A stretch of DNA of 64,000 bases from JAKPAM01 sp047601745 (GTDB lineage Bacteria > Pseudomonadota > Gammaproteobacteria > Burkholderiales > Burkholderiaceae_E): NCBI GenBank assembly GCA_047601745.1, contig JASGIS010000001.1, positions 2,790,001-2,854,000 on the forward strand, written 5' to 3'. Under the pieces are notes generated by a model that was not told where the DNA came from, searched no databases, and was given only the letters and a program-made list of their open reading frames with translations. Position 1 is the first letter of the stretch, and each line of letters opens with the position of its first letter. This document shows positions 8,848 to 18,161 of the stretch, piece after piece. Both the position numbers and the translations under genes were made by a program.

Positions 8848-9840
8848 TCACGGATTGATGGCTCGTCGGCGTGCGAACAGATTGTTCAGCACCAGCGCGC
8901 AGCAGGTCAGGCCGACGCCGACGATCTGGATCGGCGTAGGAACCACGCCGGTCAGCGCCGAGACCGCGAATGCGGTGATGGTCGGCACGTTCAGGAACAG
9001 CACCGCATTGATCGGCGTCAGCAGCCGGTTGCCGGCATTCCATAGCGACACGCCGAGCACGCCCGCGCCCAGGCTCATGTAGAGGAGTTCCGGAATCGTC
9101 TCGACGACGGCCTGTGCGGTCGGCACCGCGACCAATCGGGACGAGAACAGCACGAGGTTGATCGCGACGATCGATGTCAGGCCAAGCGCCATCGTGATCG
9201 TCGTATAGCGGATCGGCGACCAGTCGGGGAAGCGGGCCGAGCCGAACGAGTAGATGACCCAGCACAGCATGCCGGCGATCGTGATCGCGCTGGGAGCCAG
9301 GCTTCCGGGCGCGCCGAGCAGGTTGCCGAGGTCACCGTTGGAGATCACGAGCGCGACGCCGCAGAACGAGATCAGGAAGCATAGCCAGGTCGTCCACGGC
9401 GCCATCCGGCGCGTCATCACCGAGTGGATCAGCGCGCCGAGCAGCGGCTGCGTCGCCGCGAGGATCGATGTGTTCAGCGCGCCTTGCTCGCCCGCCAGCT
9501 TCTGACCGAGGAAGACCAGGAAGCCGAAGCCCGCGAAGCCGGCCGAGCCCAGCAGCCATGCGGTGAGCAGCGGCCGGCCCCTGACGCGCAGCGCCGCCGG
9601 TCCTTCCGTCAGAGCCAGCGCGATGACCATCACCACGGCGGCCAGCAGGTATCGCAGCGATGTGAACGAGAACGGATCGAGCCGATGCAGCGCGCGCTGC
9701 ATCACCGGGAACATCAGGCCGAACGACACGGTCGCGGCGACGCAGCAGGCGACCCCCGTTGCATAGCGCGGCGCGGCAGAGCGGAGAGCGATGTCCGGTG
9801 ACGGCGTTCGGGCGGGGTGGGCGGAAGCGAGTTTGTCCAT
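8848..9840 (-). CDS. EamA/DMT-family transporter
   Basis: A 330-residue inner-membrane protein with about ten transmembrane helices in two EamA repeats; the first repeat begins near ATVSFGLMFPVMQRAL and the second near AITIAGMLCWVIYSFG. Family members export amino acids, purines or other metabolites. The start at 9840 (MDKLAS) has no good ribosome site; an in-frame ATG at 9873 would add 11 residues and is equally plausible. It is divergent from the GlxA/FtrA-like regulator with only about 90 bases between them, so that regulator is the likely controller. Confidence 0.87.
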   Translation of the reverse strand: MDKLASAHPARTPSPDIALRSAAPRYATGVACCVAATVSFGLMFPVMQRALHRLDPFSFTSLRYLLAAVVMVIALALTEGPAALRVRGRPLLTAWLLGSAGFAGFGFLVFLGQKLAGEQGALNTSILAATQPLLGALIHSVMTRRMAPWTTWLCFLISFCGVALVISNGDLGNLLGAPGSLAPSAITIAGMLCWVIYSFGSARFPDWSPIRYTTITMALGLTSIVAINLVLFSSRLVAVPTAQAVVETIPELLYMSLGAGVLGVSLWNAGNRLLTPINAVLFLNVPTITAFAVSALTGVVPTPIQIVGVGLTCCALVLNNLFARRRAINP

Positions 9841-9930
9841 GGGGGCCGAAAGAGGGCGATTGGGGTGGACCATTGTCGGCACGCGGCGGATACTCGGCCA
9901 TTGGCACGAATGACAGCAATCGGGTAGATC

Positions 9931-10923
9931 ATGCCAGCCTCGAAGAAAACGGCCGGGACTCGACGCGCTCGGCGCTCGGTGGACAATCGAACGATCGCGG
10001 TGCTCGCCTACGACGGCGTCAACGTGTTCGAGCTCGGTATCGCCATGGAAGTGTTCGGCTTGTCCGGCATCGGGCCGGACTGGTATCGCGTCGCCGTCTG
10101 CGGTCCGCGATCCGGCGTCAGCGTGGCGGCGGGCGGCGGGGTCAAGCTGCTGGCCGAGAAGAGCTTCCGCTTCTTGCACGAGGCGGGTACCGTGATCGTG
10201 CCGGGGTGGCATGACGTCGATGCATCGATGCCCGAACCGGTGCTCGACGCGTTGCGGCGTGCGCACGCGCGCGGCGCGCGGATCGCATCGATCTGCAATG
10301 GCGTCTACGTCGTCGCGGCGGCCGGGCTGCTCGACGGCCGCAGGGTGGCCGCGCACTGGGCGCAGGCCGATGCGCTGGCGCGCCGCTTTCCGCGGCTGAC
10401 GGTCGATCCGAAGGTGCTGTACGTCGATGACGGCGACATTCTCAGTTCGGCGGGACGCGCGGCCGGACTGGACCTGTGCGTGCACATCGTCCGAAAGGAC
10501 TTCGGCGCGACCGTCGCCAACGAGGTGGCGCGCAGGATGGTCATTTCCGCGCATCGCGAAGGCGGGCAGGCGCAGTTCCTGCCCGAGCCGATGCTGACCG
10601 ACGCCGATCGGCTCGGCGGTTTGCGCGCGTGGGCGCGTTCGCATCTCGATCGCGATCTGACGATCGAGGCGTTGGCCGCGAAGGCCCGGATCAGCCGGCG
10701 GACGTTGATTCGGCGCTTCGTCGAGTCGACGGGGCTGCCGCCCGGCGAGTGGGTGCTGCAGCAGCGGCTGTCACGGGCCCGCCGCTTGCTCGAGACGACG
10801 GCCAGACCGATCGAAGAGATCGCGACGTCGGCGGGTTTCGGTTCCGCGGATGTATTGCGCCATCATTTTCGCGAGCGGTTCTCGACCAGTCCGATCCGCT
10901 ACCGGCAGGCGTTTCGCGGGTAG
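9931..10923 (+). CDS. GlxA/FtrA-type AraC-family regulator with DJ-1/PfpI domain
   Basis: A 330-residue regulator. The N-terminal part (about 18-190) is a DJ-1/PfpI-like domain starting RTIAVLAYDGVNVFELGIA and including the elbow region ASICNGVYVVAAAGLLDGR. The C-terminal part (about 225-325) is a double helix-turn-helix AraC domain (LTIEALAAKARISRRTLIRR). The segment HIVRKDFGATVANEVARRM is typical of FtrA-like members. Divergent placement next to an EamA exporter suggests it controls that gene. The effector is not known. Confidence 0.92.
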   Translation: MPASKKTAGTRRARRSVDNRTIAVLAYDGVNVFELGIAMEVFGLSGIGPDWYRVAVCGPRSGVSVAAGGGVKLLAEKSFRFLHEAGTVIVPGWHDVDASMPEPVLDALRRAHARGARIASICNGVYVVAAAGLLDGRRVAAHWAQADALARRFPRLTVDPKVLYVDDGDILSSAGRAAGLDLCVHIVRKDFGATVANEVARRMVISAHREGGQAQFLPEPMLTDADRLGGLRAWARSHLDRDLTIEALAAKARISRRTLIRRFVESTGLPPGEWVLQQRLSRARRLLETTARPIEEIATSAGFGSADVLRHHFRERFSTSPIRYRQAFRG

Positions 10924-10959
10924 GCGGTGCGCGCACCGGACGGCATCGCCCGGCCATCC

Positions 10960-12423
10960 TCAACCGGGACCATCCCAGCCTCCGCCCAGCGCGCGGATCA
11001 GCCCCACCGTGGCCGTGTACTGCGCGGTGCGAACCTGCAGCGCCTGGCGGCGGTTGCGCAGCTCGCTGCGGCGCGCGTCCAGCAGTTCGAGCTGGCTCAC
11101 CAGGCCGTTGCGGTAGCGCGAATCCGACAACTGCGTGGCACGGGCGGCCGACTGCACGGCGCGGTCCTGCGCGTCGGCCTGGCCGGCCAGCAGGCGCAGG
11201 GCATCGAGCTGGTCCTCGACCTCGCGGAACGCCGTCAGCACCTGTCCGCGGTGCGCCGCCAGCGCGCCTTCGAGCCGGGCTCGCGCGCCGTCCTCCTGCG
11301 CGGCGCGCCGGCCGCCGTCGAAGATCGGCAGCGACAGCAGCGCGCCGATGCCCCACGCGCGGGCCGACCACTTGAACAGGTCGCCCAGTTCGGGCGAGGC
11401 CTGGCCCGCGCTGCCCGTGAGCGTGACGGCCGGGAACCACGCGGCCTGCGCCACGCCGACGCGCGCCTGCGCGGCCAGCACCGCGGCCTGGGCGGCGGAC
11501 ACGTCGGGACGGCGCGCGAGCACCGTGCCCGGCACGCCCGGCGGGATCACGGGCAGCGCGGCGTCGCCCGCCGGCGGCGGCACCGCGAAGCCGCTGGCCA
11601 CTTCGCCCACCAGCACCGCGAGCGCATGTACGAGCAGCGCATGCTGGCGCTCCAGCGCGAGCGCCTCGGACTCGGTGGCCGCTACCTCGGTCTGCACGCG
11701 GACCACGTCGAGTTCGGCCACGTCGCCCGCCTGGTAGCGGCGCTCCGTGAGGCGCTGCGTGTCCCGGTAGGCGGCCTGGCTCTCGCCGACCAGCACGCGC
11801 TCGGCCTGCACGGCGCGCAGTTGCAGGTAGGTCTGCGCCACGTCGGCCTGCACCATCAGCAGCGTGCTCTGCAGCAGCGCGTCGCGTGCCCGGGCGTCGA
11901 GCCGCGCTGCGTCGCTGGCCCGCGAGAGGCGGCCGAACAGGTCCGGCTCGTACGACGCGCCGAGCCCCGCGGTGGCCAGCGTGGCGGGTTGCGTGCTGCC
12001 CGTGGTGGTGCCCGTGGTGACGCCCGCCTGGCGCGACACGCCGGCGGAGGCGCCCACCTGCGGCGCGCGCTCGGCGTCGGCCGAACGCAGCAGCGCCCGT
12101 GCCTCGGCGAGCCGCGCGGCGGCCTCCTGCACGGTGGTGTTGCCGTCGCCGGCGCGTTCGACCAGGCTGCTGAGCACCGGGTCGCGGAAGCCCAGCCACC
12201 AGGCGCCGCGCGGCTGGGTCTCGGCCGGCGGCGCTGTGGTCCACGCCGCGGCGTCGGCCGCCACGCTGAACGCGGCCGGCACCGCCACGCCCGCGTGCTC
12301 GGGCGGCGGGGCCAGCGGGGCGCTCATGCAGCCGGCCAGCGCCAGGGCGGCGGCGAGCGGCGCCAGCCGGCTGGAATTGATCAGCGCGTCCCTGGGGGAA
12401 GGAAAGCGAAACATCGTCGTCAT
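10960..12423 (-). CDS. opcM: RND outer-membrane factor (OpcM/OprC/NodT-like lipoprotein)
   Basis: A 487-residue outer-membrane channel of the OprM/NodT family. A lipobox (ALALAGC, Cys32) follows a short signal. Two TolC-like repeats are visible: the first around LGASYEPDLFGRLSRASDAA, the second around GALLSLPIFDGGRRAAQ. It is the last gene of the minus-strand cluster llpE-ceoA-ceoB-opcM, 16 bases after the RND pump. It should form the exit duct of that tripartite pump. The symbol is based on gene order matching the Burkholderia cenocepacia ceo (B. pseudomallei bpeEF-oprC) operon. Codons such as ACC, GCC and AGC are commoner than in flanking genes. Confidence 0.88.
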   Translation of the reverse strand: MTTMFRFPSPRDALINSSRLAPLAAALALAGCMSAPLAPPPEHAGVAVPAAFSVAADAAAWTTAPPAETQPRGAWWLGFRDPVLSSLVERAGDGNTTVQEAAARLAEARALLRSADAERAPQVGASAGVSRQAGVTTGTTTGSTQPATLATAGLGASYEPDLFGRLSRASDAARLDARARDALLQSTLLMVQADVAQTYLQLRAVQAERVLVGESQAAYRDTQRLTERRYQAGDVAELDVVRVQTEVAATESEALALERQHALLVHALAVLVGEVASGFAVPPPAGDAALPVIPPGVPGTVLARRPDVSAAQAAVLAAQARVGVAQAAWFPAVTLTGSAGQASPELGDLFKWSARAWGIGALLSLPIFDGGRRAAQEDGARARLEGALAAHRGQVLTAFREVEDQLDALRLLAGQADAQDRAVQSAARATQLSDSRYRNGLVSQLELLDARRSELRNRRQALQVRTAQYTATVGLIRALGGGWDGPG

Positions 12424-12439
12424 CGCAAAGAACTCCTGC

Positions 12440-15400
12440 TCATTCGTGCTGCCCGCGCGGCGCGGCGAGCACGGAAGGTGCGCCGGCGCCGGGGCCCGCT
12501 TCTTCGGTCAGCGGCGCCGTGTGGCTGCCGTGCTGCTGCAGCGGCCGGTTGCCCGCCAGGCGGCGCAACGCCACGTAGAACACCGGCGTGAGGAACAGGC
12601 CGAAGGCCGTCACGCCGATCATTCCGGCGAACACCGCCACGCCCATGGCGCTGCGCATCTCGGCGCCCGCGCCGGTGGACAGCACCAGCGGCAGCACGCC
12701 CATGACGAACGCCAGCGAGGTCATCAGGATCGGCCGCAGCCGCAGGCGGCTGGCTTCGATCGCGGCCTGCACCGGCGAGCGGCCGGCGAATTCCAGCTCG
12801 CGCGCGAACTCCACGATCAGGATGGCGTTCTTGGCCGACAGCCCCACCAGCACGATGAGCCCGATCTGCGTGAACACGTTGTTGTCGCCGCCCGAGAGCC
12901 ACACCCCCGTCATGGCGGCCAGCAGGCCCATCGGCACGATGAGGATGATGGCGATCGGCAGCGTGAGGCTTTCGTACTGCGCGGCCAGTACCAGGAAGAC
13001 CAGCAGGATGGCGATGGGGAACACCAGCACGGCGGAATTGCCGGCGAGGATTTCCTGGTAGGTCAGCTCGGTCCACTCGAAGGAGATGCCCCGCGGCAGC
13101 GTTTCGGCGGCGATGCGCTCGACGGCCGCCTGCGCCTGGCCCGACGACCAGCCGGGCGCGGGCCCGCCGTTCACGTCGGCGGCCAGGAAGCCGTTGTAGC
13201 GCATCGCGCGCTCGGGGCCGAAGCTGGGCTCGATCTTCATCAGCGCCGAAAGCGGCACCATCTCGCCCGTCGTGGAGCGCACCTTGAGCTGGGCCACGTC
13301 CTCGGCGCGCGCGCGGTAGATCGCATCGGCCTGCACGCGCACGCTGTAGGTGCGGCCGAACCGGTTGAAGTCGTTCGCGTACAGGCTGCCCAGGTAGATC
13401 TGCAGCGTCTCGAAGATGTCCGTCACCGGCACGCCGAGCTGGCGCGCCCGGGTGCGGTCGATGTCGGCGTAGAGCTGCGGCACGTTGACCTGCCAGCTCG
13501 TGAACAGGCCGGTCAGCTCGGGCGCCTGGAGGGCCTTGCCCATGAAGGCCTTCACGGCCGCGTCCATGGCCTCGTAGCCCAGCGATGAGCGGTCCTCGAT
13601 CTGCAGCTTGAAGCCGCCCGTGGTGCCCAGTCCCGCGACGGGCGGCGGCGGGAACATGGCGATGAACGCGTCCTGGATGCTGCCGAACGCCTGGTTGAGC
13701 TGCCCGGCTACCGCGCCGCCGCTCTGGTCGGCGCGCGTACGCTCGGCGAAGGGCTTGAGCGTGGCGAACACGATGCCGGCATTCGAGCTGTTGGTGAAGC
13801 CGTTGATCGACAGGCCCGGGAAGGCGATGGCGTCCTCCACGTTGGGGTTCTGCTTCATGATCTCGCCCATGCGGCGGATCACGTCGTCGGTGCGGTCCAG
13901 CGTGGCGCCGTCGGGCAACTGCGCGAAACCGATCAGGTACTGCTTGTCCTGCGCCGGCACGAAGCCGCCCGGCACGGCCTGGAACAGCCCCCAGGTGACG
14001 CCGACCAGCGCGAGGTAGACGGCCAGCATCAGCGCCTTGCGGCCGACCACGTGGCGCACGCCGCCGCTGTAGGCCTCGGAGCCGCGGTGGAACACGCGGT
14101 TGAAGCGGCGGAAGAATCCGCCGAACACGCGGTCCATGCCGCGCGTGAGCGCGTCCTTGGGCTCGTCGTGGCCGCGCAGCAGGAGCGCCGACAGCGCCGG
14201 CGACAGCGTCAGCGAGTTGATCGCCGATATCACCGTGGAGATCGCGATGGTCACCGCGAACTGGCGGTAGAACTGCCCGGTCAGCCCGCTGATGAAGGCC
14301 AGCGGCACGAACACCGCCACCAGCACCAGCGCGATGGCGATGATGGGGCCGCTGACCTCGCGCATCGCGCGGTAGGTGGCCTCGCGCGGCGCGAGGCCTG
14401 CCTCGATGTTGCGCTCCACGTTCTCCACGACCACGATGGCGTCGTCGACCACGATGCCGATGGCCAGCACCAGGCCGAACAGCGAGAGCGCATTGATCGA
14501 GAAGCCCAGCAGATGCAGCATGGCGAAGGTGCCCACCACCGACACCGGCACGGCCAGCAGCGGGATGATCGAGGCGCGCCAGGTCTGCAGGAACAGGATG
14601 ACCACGATCACCACCAGCGCGATCGCTTCGAGCAGCGTCTGGATGACGGACTTGATCGACGCGCGCACGAACTGCGTGGGGTCGTAGGCGATGCGGAATT
14701 CCACGCCCTCGGGCATGCGCTGCTGCAGCTCGGCCATCGTGGCGCGCACGTTGGCCGAGATGTCGAGCGCGTTGGAGCCCGGCGCCTGGAAGACGCCCAT
14801 GCCCACGGCCGGGTCGTTGTTGAGCAGCGAGCGCAGCGAGTAGTCGGCCGAGCCCAGCTCCAGCCGGGCCACGTCGCGCAGGCGCGTCACCGCGCCGTCG
14901 GCGCCGGTCTTGACGATGATGTCGCCGAACTCCTCCTCGGTCGCCAGGCGCCCCTGCGCGTTGATCGACAACTGCATGTCCACGCCCGGCAGGCCGGGCG
15001 ACGCGCCCACCACGCCGGCCGCGGCTTGCACGTTCTGTCCGCGGATGGCCGCCACCACGTCGCCGGCCGACAGGCCGCGCTGCGCGACCTTCTGCGGGTC
15101 GAGCCAGGCGCGCATCGAATAGTCGCCGCCGCCGAAGATCTGCACCTGGCCCACGCCCGGAATGCGCGCGAGGCGGTCCTTCACGTTGAGCACGGCGTAG
15201 TTGCGCAGGTAGTCGATGTCGTAGCGGCCGTTGGGCGAGACCATGTGCACGACCATCGTCAGGTCGGGCGCGCTCTTGACCGTGGTGATGCCCAGGCGCC
15301 GCACTTCTTCCGGCAGACGCGGCTCGGCTTGCGAGACGCGGTTCTGCACGAGCTGCTGCGCCTTGTCGGGGTCGGTGCCGAGCCGGAAGGTGACGGTGAG

Positions 15401-15673
15401 CGTCATCACGCCGTCGGTCGTGGCCTGGCTGCCCATGTAGAGCATGCCCTCCACGCCGTTGATCGATTCCTCCAGCGGCATGGCCACGGTCTCGGCGATC
15501 ACCTTGGGGCTGGCGCCCGGGTAAGTGGCGCGCACGACGATCGAGGGCGGCGAGACTTCGGGGTACTCCGAGACCGGCAGCGCGCGCAGCGCGACCAGGC
15601 CGGCCAGGAAGATGAGCACCGACAGCACGCCCGCGAAGATCGGGCGGTCGATGAAGAAGCGGGACAGATTCAT
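12440..15673 (-). CDS. ceoB: RND efflux pump, CeoB/BpeF/MexF-like
   Basis: A 1077-residue inner-membrane RND (HAE1) transporter starting MNLSRFFIDRPIFAGVLSVL. The proton-relay aspartates lie in GIVVDDAIVVVENVER (TM4) and the conserved lysine in GLSAKNAILIVEFA (TM10). Periplasmic porter and docking domains are complete and the length is normal. With the adaptor and OpcM-like duct it should expel drugs from the periplasm. Known relatives CeoB and BpeF handle chloramphenicol, trimethoprim and fluoroquinolones; that substrate range is carried over by family, not seen here. The adaptor gene ends 23 bases before it. Confidence 0.95.
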   Translation of the reverse strand: MNLSRFFIDRPIFAGVLSVLIFLAGLVALRALPVSEYPEVSPPSIVVRATYPGASPKVIAETVAMPLEESINGVEGMLYMGSQATTDGVMTLTVTFRLGTDPDKAQQLVQNRVSQAEPRLPEEVRRLGITTVKSAPDLTMVVHMVSPNGRYDIDYLRNYAVLNVKDRLARIPGVGQVQIFGGGDYSMRAWLDPQKVAQRGLSAGDVVAAIRGQNVQAAAGVVGASPGLPGVDMQLSINAQGRLATEEEFGDIIVKTGADGAVTRLRDVARLELGSADYSLRSLLNNDPAVGMGVFQAPGSNALDISANVRATMAELQQRMPEGVEFRIAYDPTQFVRASIKSVIQTLLEAIALVVIVVILFLQTWRASIIPLLAVPVSVVGTFAMLHLLGFSINALSLFGLVLAIGIVVDDAIVVVENVERNIEAGLAPREATYRAMREVSGPIIAIALVLVAVFVPLAFISGLTGQFYRQFAVTIAISTVISAINSLTLSPALSALLLRGHDEPKDALTRGMDRVFGGFFRRFNRVFHRGSEAYSGGVRHVVGRKALMLAVYLALVGVTWGLFQAVPGGFVPAQDKQYLIGFAQLPDGATLDRTDDVIRRMGEIMKQNPNVEDAIAFPGLSINGFTNSSNAGIVFATLKPFAERTRADQSGGAVAGQLNQAFGSIQDAFIAMFPPPPVAGLGTTGGFKLQIEDRSSLGYEAMDAAVKAFMGKALQAPELTGLFTSWQVNVPQLYADIDRTRARQLGVPVTDIFETLQIYLGSLYANDFNRFGRTYSVRVQADAIYRARAEDVAQLKVRSTTGEMVPLSALMKIEPSFGPERAMRYNGFLAADVNGGPAPGWSSGQAQAAVERIAAETLPRGISFEWTELTYQEILAGNSAVLVFPIAILLVFLVLAAQYESLTLPIAIILIVPMGLLAAMTGVWLSGGDNNVFTQIGLIVLVGLSAKNAILIVEFARELEFAGRSPVQAAIEASRLRLRPILMTSLAFVMGVLPLVLSTGAGAEMRSAMGVAVFAGMIGVTAFGLFLTPVFYVALRRLAGNRPLQQHGSHTAPLTEEAGPGAGAPSVLAAPRGQHE

Positions 15674-15696
15674 GGCGGCGTCTTTTCGGGCTGACT

Positions 15697-16962
15697 TCAG
15701 ACGGCGGGCTGCCTGGGCGTGGCGCGCGCCTGCGCGCCTTTGCCCGCCAGTTCGGCCTTGGCGGCCATCGGTACTTCCTGCGGCGCGACCTGCACGCCGG
15801 GGCGCACGCGCTGCAGGCCATTGACGACGATGCGCTCGCCCGCCTCCAGGCCCGAGGTGACCACGCGCAGCCCGTCCACGGGCGCGCCCAGATGCACCTC
15901 GCGCCACTCGGCCTTGTCGCCTTCGCCGACCACCATCACGAACTTCTTGTTCTGGTCGGTGCCCACGGCGCGCTCGTTGATGAGCACGGCCTGCGTGCTG
16001 CGCGCCTGGCCCATGCGGATGCGCGCGAACTGGCCCGGCATGAGGGCGCCGTCGGCGTTGTCGAACACGGCCCGCACGCGCACCGTGCCGCTTCTCGCAT
16101 CCACCTGGTTGTCGATCAACTGCAGGTGCCCCGCGTGCGGCGTGCCGCCCGTGGTGCCCGTGCCCATCTGCACGGGGATGCGTTCGATCGCGGCGCGCGC
16201 ACCCCCGCCCGCGCCCAGGCCATTCAGTTCGTCCAGCGCGCGCGCGACGACCTGCTCGTCGGTGTCGAAGCTCGCGTAGATCGGGCTCACCGAGACCAGC
16301 GTGGTCAGCACCGGCGCGCCGGCGCCCGAGGCCACCAGGTTGCCCACGGTGACCTCGATGCGGCCCACGCGGCCCGCGACCGGGGCGCGCACCCGCGTGT
16401 AGCCCAGGTTCAGGCGCGCGGTCTGCAGCGCGGCCTGGGCGGCGCGCAGGTTGGCGTCGGCCTCGCGCTGGGCGTTCACGCGCTCGTCGCGCTCGCGCTG
16501 GGCGATCGCGTGCTCGTCCCACAGGCGCGCGGCACGCGCCATCTCGCTGCGCGTGTACGACACGCGGGCCTGCGCCGCGACGACCTGCGCCTCGGCCCGG
16601 TCCACTTCGGCCGCGTACGGGGCCGGGTCCACGGTGAAGAGCAGGTCGCCCTGTTTCACCAGCGCTCCTTCGCGGAAGTGCACGGCCTGCACCGCGCCGG
16701 CCACGCGCGGGCGCACGTCCACGCGCTGCACGGCTTCGAGCCGGCCGGAGAACTCGTCCCACAGCGCGATGTCCCGCTGGACCACCGCCGCCACCGAGAC
16801 GGGGACGGCAACGGGCGCGGCGCCCTGGGCGGGCGCCTCGGCATGGGAGCTTCGTAGTCCGAAGACCGCGCCCCCGGACAGGGCGATGGCGGTGACGGCG
16901 GCGGCCGCGCCGGCCGCGGCCCACCAGCGGCGGCGGGACGATGAGGAGAAGGGCGAGTTCAT
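15697..16962 (-). CDS. ceoA: RND periplasmic adaptor, CeoA/BpeE/MexE-like
   Basis: A 421-residue membrane-fusion protein. An N-terminal hydrophobic segment (about 13-36) anchors or exports it. Then come the barrel-sandwich strands (DEFSGRLEAVQRVDVRPRV), a helical hairpin (about 115-195, rich in AQVVAAQARV and QAALQTARLNLG) and the closing lipoyl half RVRAPVAGRVGRIEV. It bridges the RND pump and outer-membrane duct. First pump gene of the cluster, about 190 bases after the lipase-like gene; that gap holds no recognisable element and could carry a separate promoter. Confidence 0.93.
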   Translation of the reverse strand: MNSPFSSSSRRRWWAAAGAAAAVTAIALSGGAVFGLRSSHAEAPAQGAAPVAVPVSVAAVVQRDIALWDEFSGRLEAVQRVDVRPRVAGAVQAVHFREGALVKQGDLLFTVDPAPYAAEVDRAEAQVVAAQARVSYTRSEMARAARLWDEHAIAQRERDERVNAQREADANLRAAQAALQTARLNLGYTRVRAPVAGRVGRIEVTVGNLVASGAGAPVLTTLVSVSPIYASFDTDEQVVARALDELNGLGAGGGARAAIERIPVQMGTGTTGGTPHAGHLQLIDNQVDARSGTVRVRAVFDNADGALMPGQFARIRMGQARSTQAVLINERAVGTDQNKKFVMVVGEGDKAEWREVHLGAPVDGLRVVTSGLEAGERIVVNGLQRVRPGVQVAPQEVPMAAKAELAGKGAQARATPRQPAV

Positions 16963-17155
16963 GGTGATTCCTTCGTGTCTTTCTGATCAGCGGAACGAGG
17001 CGGAAGAGGCGGATGCGGGCAACGCCTCTCCCTCCGGCGCGCAAGGCCGGAAAAGCAGGAAAGGGAGAGGAGCGCCGAGTGATCGAGAGCGGAGAGCGCC
17101 GGCGCGTCAGGCCTCAGGCATCGCCGGGGCCGGGCGCTTCACGCATCCTGGTCAG

Positions 17156-17998
17156 TCAAGGCGCCGGACATCGGGTGGCTTCGAAGAACAGGCGGAACTG
17201 CTCCTGCACCTGCGCCGCGCAGGGGCAAGGGTTCGTTCCGGGCTGCAGCAGTGCGTCGGGCCACTGCTGCGTCACCTGGGTGAAGACGTGGCGCGTGACG
17301 GAAAGCCCCGCCGCCTCCAGCCGCGCGGCATAGGCCAGCGCCTCGTCGCGCATCGGGTCGGCATCGCCCACCAGCACCAGCGTGGGCGGCAGGCCCGCCA
17401 GCCGCTGGGCGGTGCCGGGCACGGCGTACGGGTGCTCGGCGTCGCGCGCGCAGCGCAGGAACTTGAGCCAGCCGTCGGACCACTTGCACGCGGTGGATTC
17501 GCCGGTGACCGCGCGCAGCGACGGGGTGCCCACGCAGGGGTCGAGCATCGGCGAGAGCAGGATCTGGCCGGCCAGCGGCGGATGCGACTGGTCGCGTGCC
17601 ATCAGGCACACGCCGGCCGCCAGGTTGCCCCCGGCCTCCTCGCCCGCCAGGTATGCGGGCGCGCCCTGGCCGGCCAGTCGGGTGCGGTGCTTGAACGCCC
17701 ACTCGAGCACCGCGTAACCCGTTTCCACCGGCTGGGGGAACGGGTGTTCGGGCGACAGCGGATAGGCGACCGACACCACCCGCGCGCCGGCGGCCTCCAG
17801 CAGCCCGCCCACCGTGCAGCCGTTGTCGAGATCGCCCGACACGAATGCGCCGCCGTGGAAATGCACGACCAGCGGCAGCACCTCGCCGGCCTTCTTGCGG
17901 CCGTACAGGCGCACGGCGACCGTCTGCCCCCTGGCCACCTCGATGGTGGTGTCGGTGCGGACGGATGGCGAGGACGATGGCGGTTTGATGTTGGACAT
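17156..17998 (-). CDS. llpE: LlpE-type lipase-like protein, catalytic Ser and His missing
   Basis: A 280-residue protein of the hormone-sensitive-lipase branch of alpha/beta hydrolases. The oxyanion motif HGG (residues 48-50, in HFHGGAF) and the acid-residue region GDADPMRDEA (Asp214) are present. The nucleophile elbow, normally GDSAGG, reads GEEAGG (119-124), so Glu121 replaces the serine. The usual catalytic histidine position near the C-terminus is Gln (VTQQW, 242-246). It is therefore probably not a normal hydrolase and may be a ligand-binding or structural protein. It is the first gene of the minus-strand efflux cluster and is divergent from the LysR gene, exactly as llpE in the ceo operon of Burkholderia cenocepacia. 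Confidence 0.85.
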   Translation of the reverse strand: MSNIKPPSSSPSVRTDTTIEVARGQTVAVRLYGRKKAGEVLPLVVHFHGGAFVSGDLDNGCTVGGLLEAAGARVVSVAYPLSPEHPFPQPVETGYAVLEWAFKHRTRLAGQGAPAYLAGEEAGGNLAAGVCLMARDQSHPPLAGQILLSPMLDPCVGTPSLRAVTGESTACKWSDGWLKFLRCARDAEHPYAVPGTAQRLAGLPPTLVLVGDADPMRDEALAYAARLEAAGLSVTRHVFTQVTQQWPDALLQPGTNPCPCAAQVQEQFRLFFEATRCPAP

Positions 17999-18161
17999 GG
18001 TGTAGACCGGCAGAATCCGGCAATGCCAATGTAGGCGCGCGGCCGCCCACGATCAACCGGCCGAACGCCGCCGCAGTGTTTCCGATCGCCGAACAATCGG
18101 CACGGGGTATGCGTGTGAGAATTCTCCGGTCCCTGCCGTGGGGCCTGAAGAAGGAGAGCAC

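Noticed and set aside
18080..18105. Imperfect inverted repeat (CCGAT/ATCGG) between llpE and ceoR as a LysR site
   Set aside because: The arms are only five bases long and such pairs are frequent in this GC-rich, GATC-rich DNA.
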